Source: Karalla daura (lineage: Eukaryota; Chordata; Actinopteri; Chaetodontiformes; Leiognathidae). Taken from it: 64,000 nucleotides of DNA. A program made the position numbers and the translations under genes. The stretch spans positions 26,099,957 to 26,163,956 of the forward strand of contig CM055189.1 of assembly GCA_029224185.1 (NCBI GenBank), written 5' to 3'. The notes beneath the pieces were generated by a model. The model did no database searches, had not been told where the DNA came from, and saw only the letters and a list, made by a program, of their open reading frames with translations. This document shows positions 34,327 to 46,455 of the stretch, piece after piece (the stretch's first letter is position 1; every line of letters begins with the position of its first letter).

Positions 34327-37300
34327 GTGAGTATGCATGTATAAATGTATGGAATTTCCGAATTGCAGTCCAGGATCACATTCAGGGATGTTGCCGCATC
34401 GCGTATTGCTGCGTTGGACCCTTTTCTGCACTGTCACGTGTAGGTGAAGTTTGAGCTTTTTCGCGTTGTTGTTACTGCGTTATTGAGGTGCGTGCACAGT
34501 ATGTGTGTGTAAATCAGTGCAAAAAAGCGCACTTAATGTGATGTTAAGGGAGGCGTTTGGAAGAGCAGAGAAATTGTGCATTGGAGAGGTCGGACTGACC
34601 CGCATGGCATCAAAACGCCTCTGACTTTGAGAAGAGATGACGCAGCAGAGCCCTTTCCCGTCTCTCATCATCCCCCTCTGATGCCATCCCTCTTCCTCTC
34701 CATTCCTCCGTCTACCCTTCTTGTCTGTCTCTCTGTCACCCACAATTCCTCACCCCCTATCTCCCTGTTGTTACTTTTTTAGTCCCACAATGAGAAATGA
34801 AAGCACTGCAGCGCCCTGGGAGCAGTCGGGGTTAGGTGAATTGTCTAGGGTGGGCACTTCGGCTGGGGGGAATTCGAAACTAATGAACCCTGAAGTTAGG
34901 TCATTGACTGTAGGATTTCCATCTCGCACCCTCTTTCTGCTTCAGGCACCCTATTTCTTCGTCTCTCCTCCTTCCTCCCCCGCCCTCACCTGTCCTCTTT
35001 GCATCACTCTCACTGCAGGGAAATGTGTCTCATCTCATCTCTGCAGTGCAAGCAGACCCGGCTACAGAAACAACTGGGGACGGGAGGGGGGCTGAACAGT
35101 AGCTCTGAGCACATTCCCATAGCTGAGAAATCATATTTTTAAAGGGAGGCGGATGACATCTAATCACTTTGTAACCATTTGTCCCGAAACGCACCATGCG
35201 TTTCCGATGGTTCTTGACGCACCTCGCGCGACAGAGACATTATTTCTTCTTTAATCAAGTTGGTTAATGCGTAATTAACATTTTAAAAGAGGTGGGGACA
35301 AAATTGTTCATGACAAAAAGTGGTGGAGACGTGCCCAGCATATCTGATGCCTATGTGACTTATTTACCGAGAAGAAGACAAAATAAGCAATATAATCTTT
35401 TAGTAGGAACATAAGAATGGGGTTGCTGAGAGAGAGCAACACCATGCAGCTTCATTCTATTAAAAAATATTAGCACTGATGTCTACATAAAAACTGAAGT
35501 AAGCATTCATGCCAGGAGAAATAGCTACAGCAGCTCTTGAGCACATGGGGTAGGGCCAACCAGTCTTCCTTTGAATTTGACTTTGGATGGAGTATCTGAA
35601 TGTTATCTGTATCTTCGGATGGAGGTGTTGTCCTAACGGTCTCAGTGGCTTCTCTGCGCCAAGGTCACTAGGCTGTAATCGCCTGTTACTGCTCCTTCGG
35701 CTACAGGGATGTCTCCTTGAGACTCTTATGATCTTGACATCGATAATGTTGCTGGTACTCATGTTTCTTGCATGTAGGAGAGGAGTTATCGTACTGTCCT
35801 TTTGCTTGGGACAGTCTTGCCTAGCATGGATCACTCCCCCAAAATCTACTGTTTTGTGGATGTGTTGCAAATGAACATCCTTGCTGTTCTCTCCCCAGGG
35901 ATTTCATCTTAGTCTTGGCTGTGTTTACCCTCCTTGTCTCTGCTGAAGGAAGTGTTGGGTAAGTCTGTCTCATCAGGTCTGTCTCATCAGGTGCTATGGG
36001 GCCAAAAGTAAGATGAGATGAGGTAAGATCGGTACTTTATTCATCCTCTAAGGGTGCTTTGTTGTGGTTCACCCATAAACCAAAGAAAAATCAGATCTGT
36101 ATATATACATTTTTACACACATTCACTCCTGTCGCCTACAACAGAGCACTCACATTGCCACATGAATACGGGATGCTCACCCAAAATCTGCAGGGGTCCA
36201 GTAAAGGGCGTGGCACTCATACATTAATACAGATTCATGCTCTGCAGCACTGGCCTACCTCATAAAGATGCAATCGGAACACAATAACAAAGAGAAAATA
36301 ATGAAACACACAACACTTACAGAGCATAAAACCATAAAAACATTAAAATAGAATAACAAAATAATAATAATACAAAAAATATACTGTCAAGTGGACACTT
36401 TAACTCAGCTACACTTTCACACCAGAATAGTCCAAAACTCTGGATCGGGTACAGTGGGCGTGGTTAAAAATATCACACTTTTGTTCAGTCAAGTTGGCTT
36501 TTAATCAGCCCTTTGGAAGGCAGACCAAACCACCTGAACAACATTATGTAGTTACAACAGCTGTCCCATTGGGGCGCTATTACCTGAAATGAGCACTGAC
36601 CAGGGAGAAAAATAGCATGAGAAAGTGACAGCTGGTGAAGCAACGATTGCTACATCTCTCCTTCTGTCTCCTTCACTGTCTATCCTACACAAAATGTGCA
36701 TCTTGGTCTCGATCCGGTGTGACTTGTTGCACTGTAAAAAATAAACTGGACTCTAGTAAAACACGTGTATTTTGATCTGAAATTATGGTGTAATTGCACT
36801 TTCCGTGAGAAACTTCTTGACTTTTGTCTGTCTTAGCTCTAACACAGCTGAACTATATTTAATCATCACTGTTATAGACCAAGTACCAACACCAGCTTCT
36901 GCATGGAGTCAAAGGAGTGCTTGGAGTATGAGCTGGTCTGCAAAACAGATGAATATGAGGTGAGTGGGCTTCTGGTCAAATAGCATATAATCCCCTTTAT
37001 ACAACACGGTACCTCTCTCATTTCAAAATGTATTTGTGTTCAGGTGCGAAACTACAGCCCCACTCGCTGGGTGTCTACCGATGCCGAAGCCTACTTTATG
37101 GGTGTTGGAGCAGCCATGGCCTTCAGGAGACTTTTCCAGTATATCACTGGAGCCAATGAGGGAGGTGAGATCAGCAGTTCATCCATAGATCAGCAGTCAA
37201 GAAGAAATATGTCTTGAGTGTAGGTTTGGGAACTGAAACTCCAAAATCAGAATCGAGTAGTAAATGTCTTGTTCCTGTGCCCAAAAACTATTTGTAATTG

Positions 37301-40300
37301 TAGTTCTGCTCGATTCCATCTATTTTTACTCTCCTCTGAGGCTTCTGTTTCGCTACATTTTTAATCATATCTTTGTCGATTTGTGCCTGGAAAAGTTGAG
37401 ACTGACTGGCTCAGTGAAACAAAAACTACTCTCTCTCATCTCCCATGACAACGACATGCCACCAACAGTGAGAACTGATGACTGGTGCCTGGTGCCAGTG
37501 CCCCTGGTGGTGGGAGATCCTAACCCAGAGTGAGGCAGTGTTCTCCACTAGGAGACACTAGGAACACAGTTTGCCCAAAAAGATCACTTAGCTACCAGAA
37601 AAGGCAGACTCGCTGATCTTTTGTAAAAATAAATGCTAACTAAAAGTCAATTTAGAGCCTCTATTGTTGAGATTAGGTGTTGCACTGCACAAATTGCACA
37701 ATAAACATATTTATTGATTACCATAACATTGGTTCCTCCTTTTCTCACTTTTATTTTTTATTTTTCCATCTGAATGGAATCAGAAAATTAGGAATCAAAA
37801 AGAACTGGAATTAGAATCAGAATTAGAAATAAAAAGATTGAAACGAAACCCAACACTACTTGTCTTACTCTGCATGCAGGGATCCAGATGGAGATGACTG
37901 CCCCGATCCTGGTCAAGATCCCAGAAGAGACAAAATTGTGGGAACCAGCAATCTACACACTCAGCTTCCCGCTGCCGGCAGCTTACCAAGACAAACCGCC
38001 CGTGCCCACCAGTGACAAGGTGAGCTTCGGCTGGCTGCAGTGGTGTGAAGTAGGAGTTGTGCATCCCACTGAAGTTTAACCAATGGAGTTACAGATTAAA
38101 CTGACTCGCTGCTTCACCTACACTAGATCACGGCTCACTCTGACAACGTCCACGTCTCTCGAGGGTCTCTCTGGGTTTATACACACAGGCTTCACCAAAC
38201 AAGTGATAGGGGGCTCCAGACTGCACACGCCACAGCTTACACACCCGCAGTTCTTCCTCCTGATGAACATGCAATGCAACTGTATGCAGGTTTACTGCTC
38301 ATTGCTGCACACTCTGCTCCTCTCACACACACAGACACACAAACACACACACTCTTCTCTTCCACCCATATGTGAGTGTGAGCAGGAAGCCATGTGCTGG
38401 ACTTCCAACCAGTGCAATCAGTGGTGTGATGTGGACATATGGACATAATTAACAATAACCCAATAAACCTATCTTTTATAGGGGTTGCCTGCATGCGAGT
38501 AACATGTAATGTGCACATGTAGCCACCATGTGTGCAGATGTGAGTGGGTGAATTTGGAGATCCCAACCACTACAATTGCAATGTGCAACAAAGACACTTT
38601 GGGTTAGGCTAGTTGGTTTCAAGTGTAATATTACTCTAAATGTAAGCAGTGTTAAAACAGGCAATGATGTTTTCTGGCACAGTCTGCTCCCCTGCAGAGG
38701 AAATTGTAGCCGAAATCTGTAGCCGCCATCTGTAGCTGACATTTGGACTCGTTTGCGGACTGCTTCCCTGGTATTGGCCTTCTGATCTTCACTTTGCCAC
38801 TTTGTCACTTTACCCAGTTAAACCACCAGCCTTCCATCCCTAACTATGAGAACTTGCCAGCCACCTACTGATCCCTGTCTGCCTGTGGCCCAGTGGCACT
38901 ACCCCTGTTCCTGCTCTGACAAGAGACCAACCTTGCTAGTACTCCCATCACTGACACCATCTTGAGGCTCGGATCCTCATCCAGCTGTCCTGCTCTCCCC
39001 TCAACCACTTTTCAATTAGTGTGACACCTCAAGTGTGTTTGCCGTTTCCTGTTTACCATGGTCGTGAAGCCAGTAGAGGACTTTTGGACTGTTACCTGCT
39101 CGTGAATCCATCCATCCATTACCTGCCGTACCCAACTATTAAGCTGGCTGTCCTAATGATAGATAACTAACAAATCTTTTATCTCGAATGCCTTTTTTTT
39201 ACCTCATTGTGAATTGAACTTCATGTTTCTGGCAAAGACATGGATTCATATCAGTGATTCTGTTTAATTCTCTTAACTGCCAGCAGGTTGTACATATTTC
39301 AACTCCAAACTACCAGAAGTGGTGGGACCGTTTACAAAACCGCATTAATGCCATGCCGCTGCACATTGCAGCTGTAGTATCCAGTGGAATATTGGGGCAA
39401 AAATTAAAATTGATCATTTTATGTTTTAAATTAAGGAAAAAATATTACTAAGACATTATTTTCTATATTTTGAAGAAAAATCCAAATAAAATAAGGAAGA
39501 GGAAAGCAGACCAAGAGACAAGGTTTCCTAGCCAGGGGTTGTATCTGAAATAATGATTTAGTTATTTTTGTTAATTTCTAATTTCAATCTGCTGATGTGT
39601 CATCTGTGTTTCCTGCTCAGCTGTATTTTACTGAGATGCCAGAGATGGATGTGTACGTGAGGAGTTATGGAGGCTGGATGCTGTCCATCACCTCTCGACT
39701 TCACACTCACCTGCTGACTAAAGAGCTGGAGCGAGTCGGAGCATCCTACAACCACAGCTACCACTATGGAGTTGGCTATGACAGGTATGACACACGTCTA
39801 CAAATGCTCAGCAGCTTCCCTCTTCCCGATCATAATTCTCTGAGGTGGTCCTTCATGTATCATGATATTTTCAGTGTTTCAATGTTTGTCTCCATGCAGC
39901 TGTGGTTGTTGTAATTGCAACCAGGTCTTGCCACTCTACATTTCCAAAGAAATGTACACATTTTTTCCTTATCACTATGGTAGCAGTAACCTTGAACTCA
40001 TGCTGTTGAGAGCTCAGCCCAATGTAGCATCGAAAAACACAAGCAACAAAAAAACATGCACTTTACTCAAGAAAATTGATAGCAAGCTGATCTCAAGCAC
40101 AGGATAAAAAACATAACAAAGAAACATAGTGAAGAACAGTTGCCCCTGGACCCTAGGGTGCGTTTTCACTAATTATAAAGAAACAGTGGATAACGAAAGT
40201 TGCCCTTGAACTCAAACTCTCGTGGCACAAACTAAAACATTTCCATGCAGAAATTTTGACAGTGCCATTGAAACGTGCTGCCAAGTGGCTGCATATTACA

Positions 40301-40312
40301 GAATGAGGTTAA

Positions 40313-40349
<37 letters not shown>

Positions 40350-43008
40350 TTCAAACATGCCCTTTCAAAACAAAGACTACACCTTCAAGTCTTTGTCAGT
40401 TGCACAACCGTCTTCAAAATTTCTACCTCAATCACAAAGAACACTTTTGAATGAAGCAAAAATGTTAATAAATGCACTGAAGTTGCATGCTTGCAACTTT
40501 ATGAAGTTGAGTCCATTTACTTGTGTTAGTTTACGGAGCAGATCTGCCACATCCAATAGCGCGCCAGACGCAATGTGAATAGTCATTTCTCACTCACGTG
40601 AGTTTGGTCACAGAACCACAAGTGTGTTCAAAACTGGAAATGACACAAATGTTTCGCTGTGGGTGCATGTTATTCAATGAGGCTATTCTTTATATAGTGA
40701 GAATTCCTATGTGAGAGAGTGTACCCATATGGCGCATGTATATGATACTGTGACCGTGTCCTACAGAAGACGCTGACAGATTGTGGATATACAGCTGTGA
40801 CTTTAGTTCCCCTTGAAGCACTCGCTGAAAAGATAGAATGAAATGCGCTTCCAACAGCTCAGAGACACACACCCACAAGTCCCACATGCCAACCACCCGG
40901 GATGGTACAATGTTGTCCTCATTCTTTTGTGTATTGCTTGTAATATCGATAATTCTGTGCCAATCGTTTGACATGCAACAAATCTAGACTTAGAGATTCT
41001 TGGAACCACAAGTAGGCCTACAATCAGAGAACGGAGTGTTCTAGTGGGGCGACAGGGTTTTATTAGGTCTGAAATATAAGAGGGTGCCAGACCATGAAGA
41101 CCTTTATAGACAAGGAGAAGGATTTTGAACTAAATCCTGAATGGTACAGGGAGCCTGTGCAAGGAGGCCAGAACTGGAGGGACATGATCTCTCTTTCTAG
41201 TTTTAGTCCGCACACGAGCTGCCGCGTTCTGAATGAGCTGCAGAGTTCTCAATGACCTGTTGGAGCCTCCAGCCAGTAAAGAGTTGCAGTAGTCCAGCCT
41301 CAAAGTAACAAAGGCATGGACCAGCTGTTCTGCTGCATGGAGAGGGAGTAGGTGCCTTATTTTTGCATTATTGCAGGGGTGGAAATAGGCAGTCTGTGAG
41401 ATAAATTTTACGTGGGAACTAAAAGACATGTCTTGAGCAAAGCTAACACCTAGGGCCTTTATGGGCCTCTATTTCGTAGTGCTATGGCGTCAGAGTCACA
41501 TAGGTATTTTGGACCTATGAGCAGTAACTGTTTTTTCAGAGTTCAGAAGGAGGAAATTATGAGTTATCCAAGCCTTAATGTCATCAAGGCAGGACTGAAG
41601 CTGCTGTAGACGGTTGTGCTCACCCGAGTGTCGTCAGTGTAACAGTGGAAATTAATAGAATATATAAATATCATATATAGCATATATATATGAGCATATA
41701 TAAAGAGAAGTGAATTGGGCCAAGCACAGATCCTTGTGGAACACCGGGGCTGACTTAAGTGCATGGAGACTGATTATCACTGACAAACAAAATGATATCG
41801 ATCTGAAAGATGGTACCGGAACCAGTCTAAAGCAGTGCCTCTGATTCTAAGTGGATATTCCAGTCTCCTGAGTAAGATCTGGTGGTCAACTGTATCAAAA
41901 GCAGCATTAAGATCTAACAGGACAAGCACTGAAACAAGACCATGATCAGACGCCATTAACTTAAACCAGTGCGGTCTCAGTACTTTCAAAACCAGACTGG
42001 AAGGACTCAAATAAACTATTGTTATTATTACACCAATATTGTTATTACATCATAATTTGGAACAAGGTCCAAGGTGTGATTGAAGCAGTGCGTGGGTTCT
42101 TGCACATGCTGACAGATCAGCATGTGCAAGAATCAAAAGAATTTGCAAATGAAAGTGCCCCCGAGTAAGATACCTAAATCCAAATGGCCACCATGCACTC
42201 CAGGAGCAACAGCTCTCCAATGCAGATGTGTTCACACAATGAGCATGTTCACTAAATTCCACTTGGGTTGAAAGCAGTGACCACATTCCTTGTAGATTTT
42301 ATATATGACAGAAGCAATACAAAGTTTTGGGGAATTTGATGCTTTTCGCCATTTTCTAGTTTCTAGTTTGTAGCTTGTGTTTTCTTATGCTGGCATGTGT
42401 CACACTCTCAGGGTCTCTGTCGTGCAGATAGGAACCACAACTGATTAAGACAATTACTTGCTCTCTGAAATAAAAATCAATATGTATACACATATATAAT
42501 ATACATATATACTCACACCACTGGTCCAATTGGTTGCCTATGATTGTTGTGTTTATGTTTATTGCTTTTTGTTTGTGTCTGTAGTCCCTTGAAGCTGTTG
42601 AACAGGCACAATGAGGTGTGGTACGTGGCTGAGGGACAACCAATCTGCACAGATCCGCAAGAGCCTGCCCCTGCACATACTTCAAGGCTGCCACCATCCA
42701 CAGATTCTGTGTCTGACACCCTCTCACATACACTCTCCTACTTCCCCTCTCTCACTCCCTCAAACCTTTCCTCAAATACAACAGCCAACGCATCCACACA
42801 AATGCCCTCTGACACATCCTCTCTGCCCCTGTTAAACGTACCTACCAGTCCTTCATCCAACCTAACTGCTGATGACGCAATCCAGCAACCAACCCACAAA
42901 TCCTCCAATCCCCTTCCCTCAAGCCATTCCATGGAGCTTGAAGCCACCGTCTGGAACAGCACAGCCCACAGCCCTCTGGATTCACAAGTTGACAGTGAGC
43001 CAGTGTAG
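34325..43008 (+). CDS. Secreted SOUL/heme-binding-protein family protein with Ser/Thr-rich tail, 330 aa, 7 exons
   Basis: Coding pieces: 34325-34326 (AT of the ATG), 35899-35958, 36878-36959, 37044-37164, 37880-38019, 39621-39784, 42585-43008; 993 nt, all phases consistent. The start codon is interrupted by a 1.57-kb intron (AT|G). Residues 1-20 (MDFILVLAVFTLLVSAEGSV) are a clear signal peptide. The SOUL domain follows: CLEYELVCKTDEYEVRNYS, RWVSTDAEAYFMG, FRRLFQYITGANE, GIQMEMTAPILVKIPEE, ELERVGASYNHSYHYGVGYD and ending NEVWYVAEGQPIC. This family includes HEBP1/2, tetrapyrrole-binding proteins, most of which lack a signal peptide. About 115 Ser/Thr/Pro-rich residues follow with several NxS/T sequons (NLSSNTTANAS, SNLTADD), suggesting an O-glycosylated stalk. 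The Cys residues fit a secreted, disulfide-bonded fold. Paralogue name not assigned. Confidence 0.88.
36015..36055 (-). repeat. Retroelement 3'-end fragment (reverse)
   Basis: 'gtaagatcggtactttattcatcctctaagggtg' is the reverse complement of the 'ccctnnggggatcaataaagtatc' end found in fish LINE/SINE elements. Confidence 0.4.
40319..40348. repeat. (TA)n microsatellite
   Basis: About 30 bp of alternating T and A in the last intron of the SOUL gene. Confidence 0.9.
40940..42010 (-). mobile_element. L2-type LINE relic (RT and 3' ORF end) in SOUL-gene intron
   Basis: Minus-strand frames give, in order: ASDHGLVSVLVLLDLNAAFD with TVDHQILLRRLE (the F-D of the RT active site), then FHCYTDDTRVS (YxDD motif as YTDD), then SHVKFISQTAYFHPCNNAKI, LVHAFVTLRLDYCNSLLAG, LRTLQLIQNAAARVRTKTRK, and finally LLVVPRISKSR. 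This order and wording is that of L2-clade elements of fish. Stops and frameshifts between the blocks show it is dead. It lies antisense to the host gene, within its largest intron. Confidence 0.85.
42097..42132. repeat. Perfect 16-bp-arm hairpin
   Basis: ttcttgcacatgctga (42097-42112) is exactly complementary to tcagcatgtgcaagaa (42117-42132) with loop caga. Confidence 0.8.
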
Positions 43009-43333
43009 AGCCAGAAGATGTTAATGAGCAAAAGCCAGATTACTTATGAGCTGCTACTTTGGGGTAATAAACATGGCATACAAACAGAAGGTGGGCAACA
43101 TACAGAGAAGCTGTCTACATTCTCATTATCCCTCTATGTATTTCACCAGCTACTCTCAGTGTTTAACTCTTTGTTTTATCACAGCTTTGCATGCGCAGTT
43201 TCCATCAACACCAGGTTGTTCACATGCTCTGAGGATATATCAGTTGTATTAGAGAATCATGCAACATGTATGTATTAGTTATAAGGTTAGAATGGTTATT
43301 GTGTTGATGCTGCCAGCGAATGTTGAGGGCAGG

Positions 43334-43339
43334 AATAAA
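43334..43339 (+). terminator. Candidate polyadenylation signal of the SOUL-family gene
   Basis: AATAAA about 330 nt after the stop codon, followed by 'tgctgtttac'. Another AATAAA occurs at 43066-43071, closer to the stop. Which one is used cannot be seen. Confidence 0.35.
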
Positions 43340-43554
43340 TGCTGTTTACAACCGTTTAACCGTTAATTAAATTTGCAGCTAAAAGGATTAAGTCTGGCAA
43401 ACTATCTGTTAACTGTAAGTGTATTCTGGGACTAACTGCCTTAGGCCAGTGTATCAGAGGAAACAATACCAACATAATGTGTACAGGAGCACTAGTAATG
43501 GCCATATCATCCTACAAGCTTTAGTGTCTGTTTAGCTTCATATTAATTTTGTGA

Positions 43555-43620
43555 TGCATTTCCCTAAGGGAAGCCCTCCAAGGGATCAGTAAAGTTTCTG
43601 TCTATTTATCTATCTATCTG
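43555..43620 (+). repeat. Retroelement 3'-end fragment with (TCTA)n tail
   Basis: 'ccctaagggaagccctccaagggatcagtaaagtttctgtctatttatctatctatctg' has the layout of a fish LINE/SINE 3' end followed by a short tetranucleotide tail. Confidence 0.55.
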
Positions 43621-44975
43621 ATACTTCATATGTGGCAACATGTTGGTAAATAACCTGTGCACATTCATTGGGACATATGTGACTAATATTATCGATGACT
43701 TATGACTCTTGAATAGAGTTGTCACAAAGCTTTGCAATCAGTAATATCATTCTACCTTGGGTCATCTGCTTGGACTTGAAAACTGCTTTCGTGTCAATAG
43801 AAATGTCATCTTTTTTCTTTGAATGTGTTATTTATTTTTTAGTCACTTAGATCATGACACAAGATATTAATACCATCCAGTATTATAATACCACTTTTAA
43901 CAGCAAGAGATGTTGGTTTGAACACAATGTATAGTTCAGTTGACTGGCAGAAATGTGCTATAACATGTAGAAGGCTCCAGCTTTATTGCAAATCTTGGGC
44001 ATACTTTGCATCGGTGCCAGGAAAACCAGTCCTCAATGCTCACTATTCTAATCCCTATGCCTCAGAGATCCCAAAAATCATGCCTCACCAACAAATTAAT
44101 GAAATGAATTTACAATTGAATTAGTTACCAAATGACATTGTACATGTTCTGCAGGAGGAGCAATAAAATCCTTAACCAAACAAACTTGTTGACTGACTGC
44201 ATTTTTTGCATGATGAGATTTAACTAACCAAAACATAATTATAGTGATAGGGTGACTCACAGCAAAGGGGGCACTGTCAATGTTACCACAGTTTGCTAAT
44301 GTAGTCCAAAAAACGTAATTAGGCCAGCTGAAGCAGGGTGTGTCCGTGCCTCTTTTCCATTTGCACGAGAAAATATTATGTTTGGATCACAATAGCCGTT
44401 ATATAAGTGGTAAGTGGTTGATTGCTCTTGGCTTCTGTAGAAGATAAAGGGAATCTTAACCTGATCAAACTCAAAATGTTTCCTCGCCTTAAAATGAGCT
44501 CTTTTTCATCTAGAGGAAAGAAGGAATATATAAATGTGTTAAATCCATTCAGTTGTATCATGTGTGAATAATAGTCTGACAAACACCAATTTAATTGATT
44601 TCTAGACGAAGTAGGTTTCATGTCCAATAGTATTTTGTCAAATCTGAAACCAGAACCTAGGCCATCAAAAATTGAACCAGCTATCAGAACTGATCCTTAC
44701 TAAGTCCTAAGATCCTTACTAACTACCAAGTCCTAAACGTATACATATGTGTGGCCTTATACCAATATACTTATATATTACCAACATAGTTTCACCAACA
44801 CTCAGTTTTCACCATGATATCATATTGAAATTTGTTAATACCACATAGATGGTATAAAAAGGCCCCCATGTCTTAACCACAGACACATTTATCAGTCTTT
44901 GATGTTCATTTGTATTCTCTGCAGCACATCGTTATGGGTATCACTCATTTAGTAAAAGCAAATTAAACACACAGA

Positions 44976-45022
44976 AGCTAGATAGAAACTTTATTCATCC
45001 CTTCCTTTGGGAAATTCAAGAA
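44976..45022 (-). repeat. Retroelement 3'-end fragment (reverse)
   Basis: 'agctagatagaaactttattcatcccttcctttgggaaattca' is the reverse-complement form of the fragment at 43555-43620. Confidence 0.55.
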
Positions 45023-45126
45023 AAACTGTTGAAGCTATGGGTATAATTACATTTGAAAATCATACAAAGATCCTACCAGTCACTGACACAGGAAGGCATT
45101 TACTTTGTTGTTGGGCTTCACATATA

Positions 45127-45694
45127 CAGTGGTGTGAAAAAATGTTTTTCCCCTTTCCAAATTTCTTGTTTTTGCATGTTGTTCACTTAAATGTTTGAGA
45201 TCATAAACATTAGACAAAGATAACACAAGTAAACAGTTTTTAAATGAAGGTATTTACTATTAGGGGGGAAAAAATCCACACATACACGGCCCTGTGTGAA
45301 AAAGAGTGGCCTCGTCAGTGTGCTGGCCATAATCCTGTCCTGAGTTGCTGTGGCATGACCGTAAAAAGGCAGTCCAAAAACCCTAAATCGGTGCTCAATT
45401 AAAACAATTCTGCCAAGATGAGTGGGCCAAAATTCCTATACATTGCTGTAAAATACTCATTCCCATTTAACACAAACGCTTGATTGCAGTTGTTGCAGCC
45501 CAACCAATTCCAAAGTTTGAGGGGGCTCAGTTTCACACAGAGCCATCTAGGTTTGGATCATTGATAATCTCCATTTAGACACTGCATTTTGTGTTTACTC
45601 TGCCTAGTATTTGTTTGATGATCTGAAACACCTAAGTGTTACAAACATGCAAAAGAAATCTGAAATCAGGAAGGGTAAACACTTCACACCACTG
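45127..45694. mobile_element. Non-autonomous DNA transposon, 568 bp, ~80-bp terminal inverted repeats
   Basis: The left end begins cagtggtgtgaaaaaatgtt and includes 'ttgcatgttgttcacttaaatgtttgagatcat'. The right end, reverse-complemented, begins cagtggtgtgaagtgtttac and includes 'ttgcatgtttgtaacacttaggtgtttcagatcat', so the TIRs are long and diverged. The left interior (ggccctgtgtgaaaaag, cttgattgcagttgttgcagcc, gatgagtgggccaaaattcc) matches a high-copy fish transposon I recall. No transposase frame is left and no clear target-site duplication is visible. Confidence 0.8.
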
Positions 45695-46455
45695 AAATCA
45701 TAGGTTGGGGCCTCTTGGATTTAAAATCTGGAAACTCCCACACCTAATTTAGAACTGAATAAGTCTTTTGGTTGAGATGCAAAATGAGAAGTCCACTTGT
45801 TTTTGGTTTTATCACCTAAACTACCATGGCCTGGGCGGCTGAGTGTCTTATAAAAGTCAGTAACAACTAAGAAAAGTACTTCTTAAAGTACAATTTGTGC
45901 TTCAAACATTGACAGTATTGACTAGGGACAGGCAATGATTTTCACATATTTGAATATTCGTTATATCATAAGAAACTTTTTATGATCGTTGGATCATAAA
46001 TTTACTTTGAAGAAAATCCCATTTTGTTTTACTGGCACCTTCTCTGAGGGCAGGAAAGCATTTGATACGCTGTCCGATTGATTAGTTCCCTGTGATTATT
46101 GAATAATACTTTCCACTTGAAATGCCCATCTCTAGTATTGACAGTAAAATAATCCTAGGGACTTAGAAAACCTGCCACTGTCTACTCAAGATTTAAATGT
46201 AACATTTTGTTTTTTGAATAAAATCTTGGGGCAAGAGAGATTTGGGTGCTCAAAAAAGCCATTTTTTGTGCATAGAAGTTTTTTATACCGGGATAGTTTT
46301 CATTAGATAGTTTTTTTAGTTGTTCCTAAGTTAATCACTTGGGAATGGCTACTTTCCTTTTAGTTTGTCCTCTCCAGCTTCCCATTCCCATTTTCACAAT
46401 GAGTATAGAGTGAGTCCAGTGTTTACTTTAATTATCTATTACTGCTATGTGTTCC

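Larger units (their letters stand above)
43009..46455. other. Spacer between convergent SOUL and camsap3 genes
   Basis: The two genes point towards each other, so this holds both 3' UTRs. Recognised contents: two retroelement 3'-end fragments (43555-43620, and 44976-45022 reversed), candidate polyadenylation signals, and a non-autonomous DNA transposon (45127-45694). No open frame resembles a known protein. Confidence 0.5.

Noticed and set aside
34050..34454. Pro/His-rich + strand frames upstream of the SOUL gene
   Set aside because: Low-complexity translations of the CpG/C-rich 5' UTR. The phase-consistent start is the split ATG at 34325.
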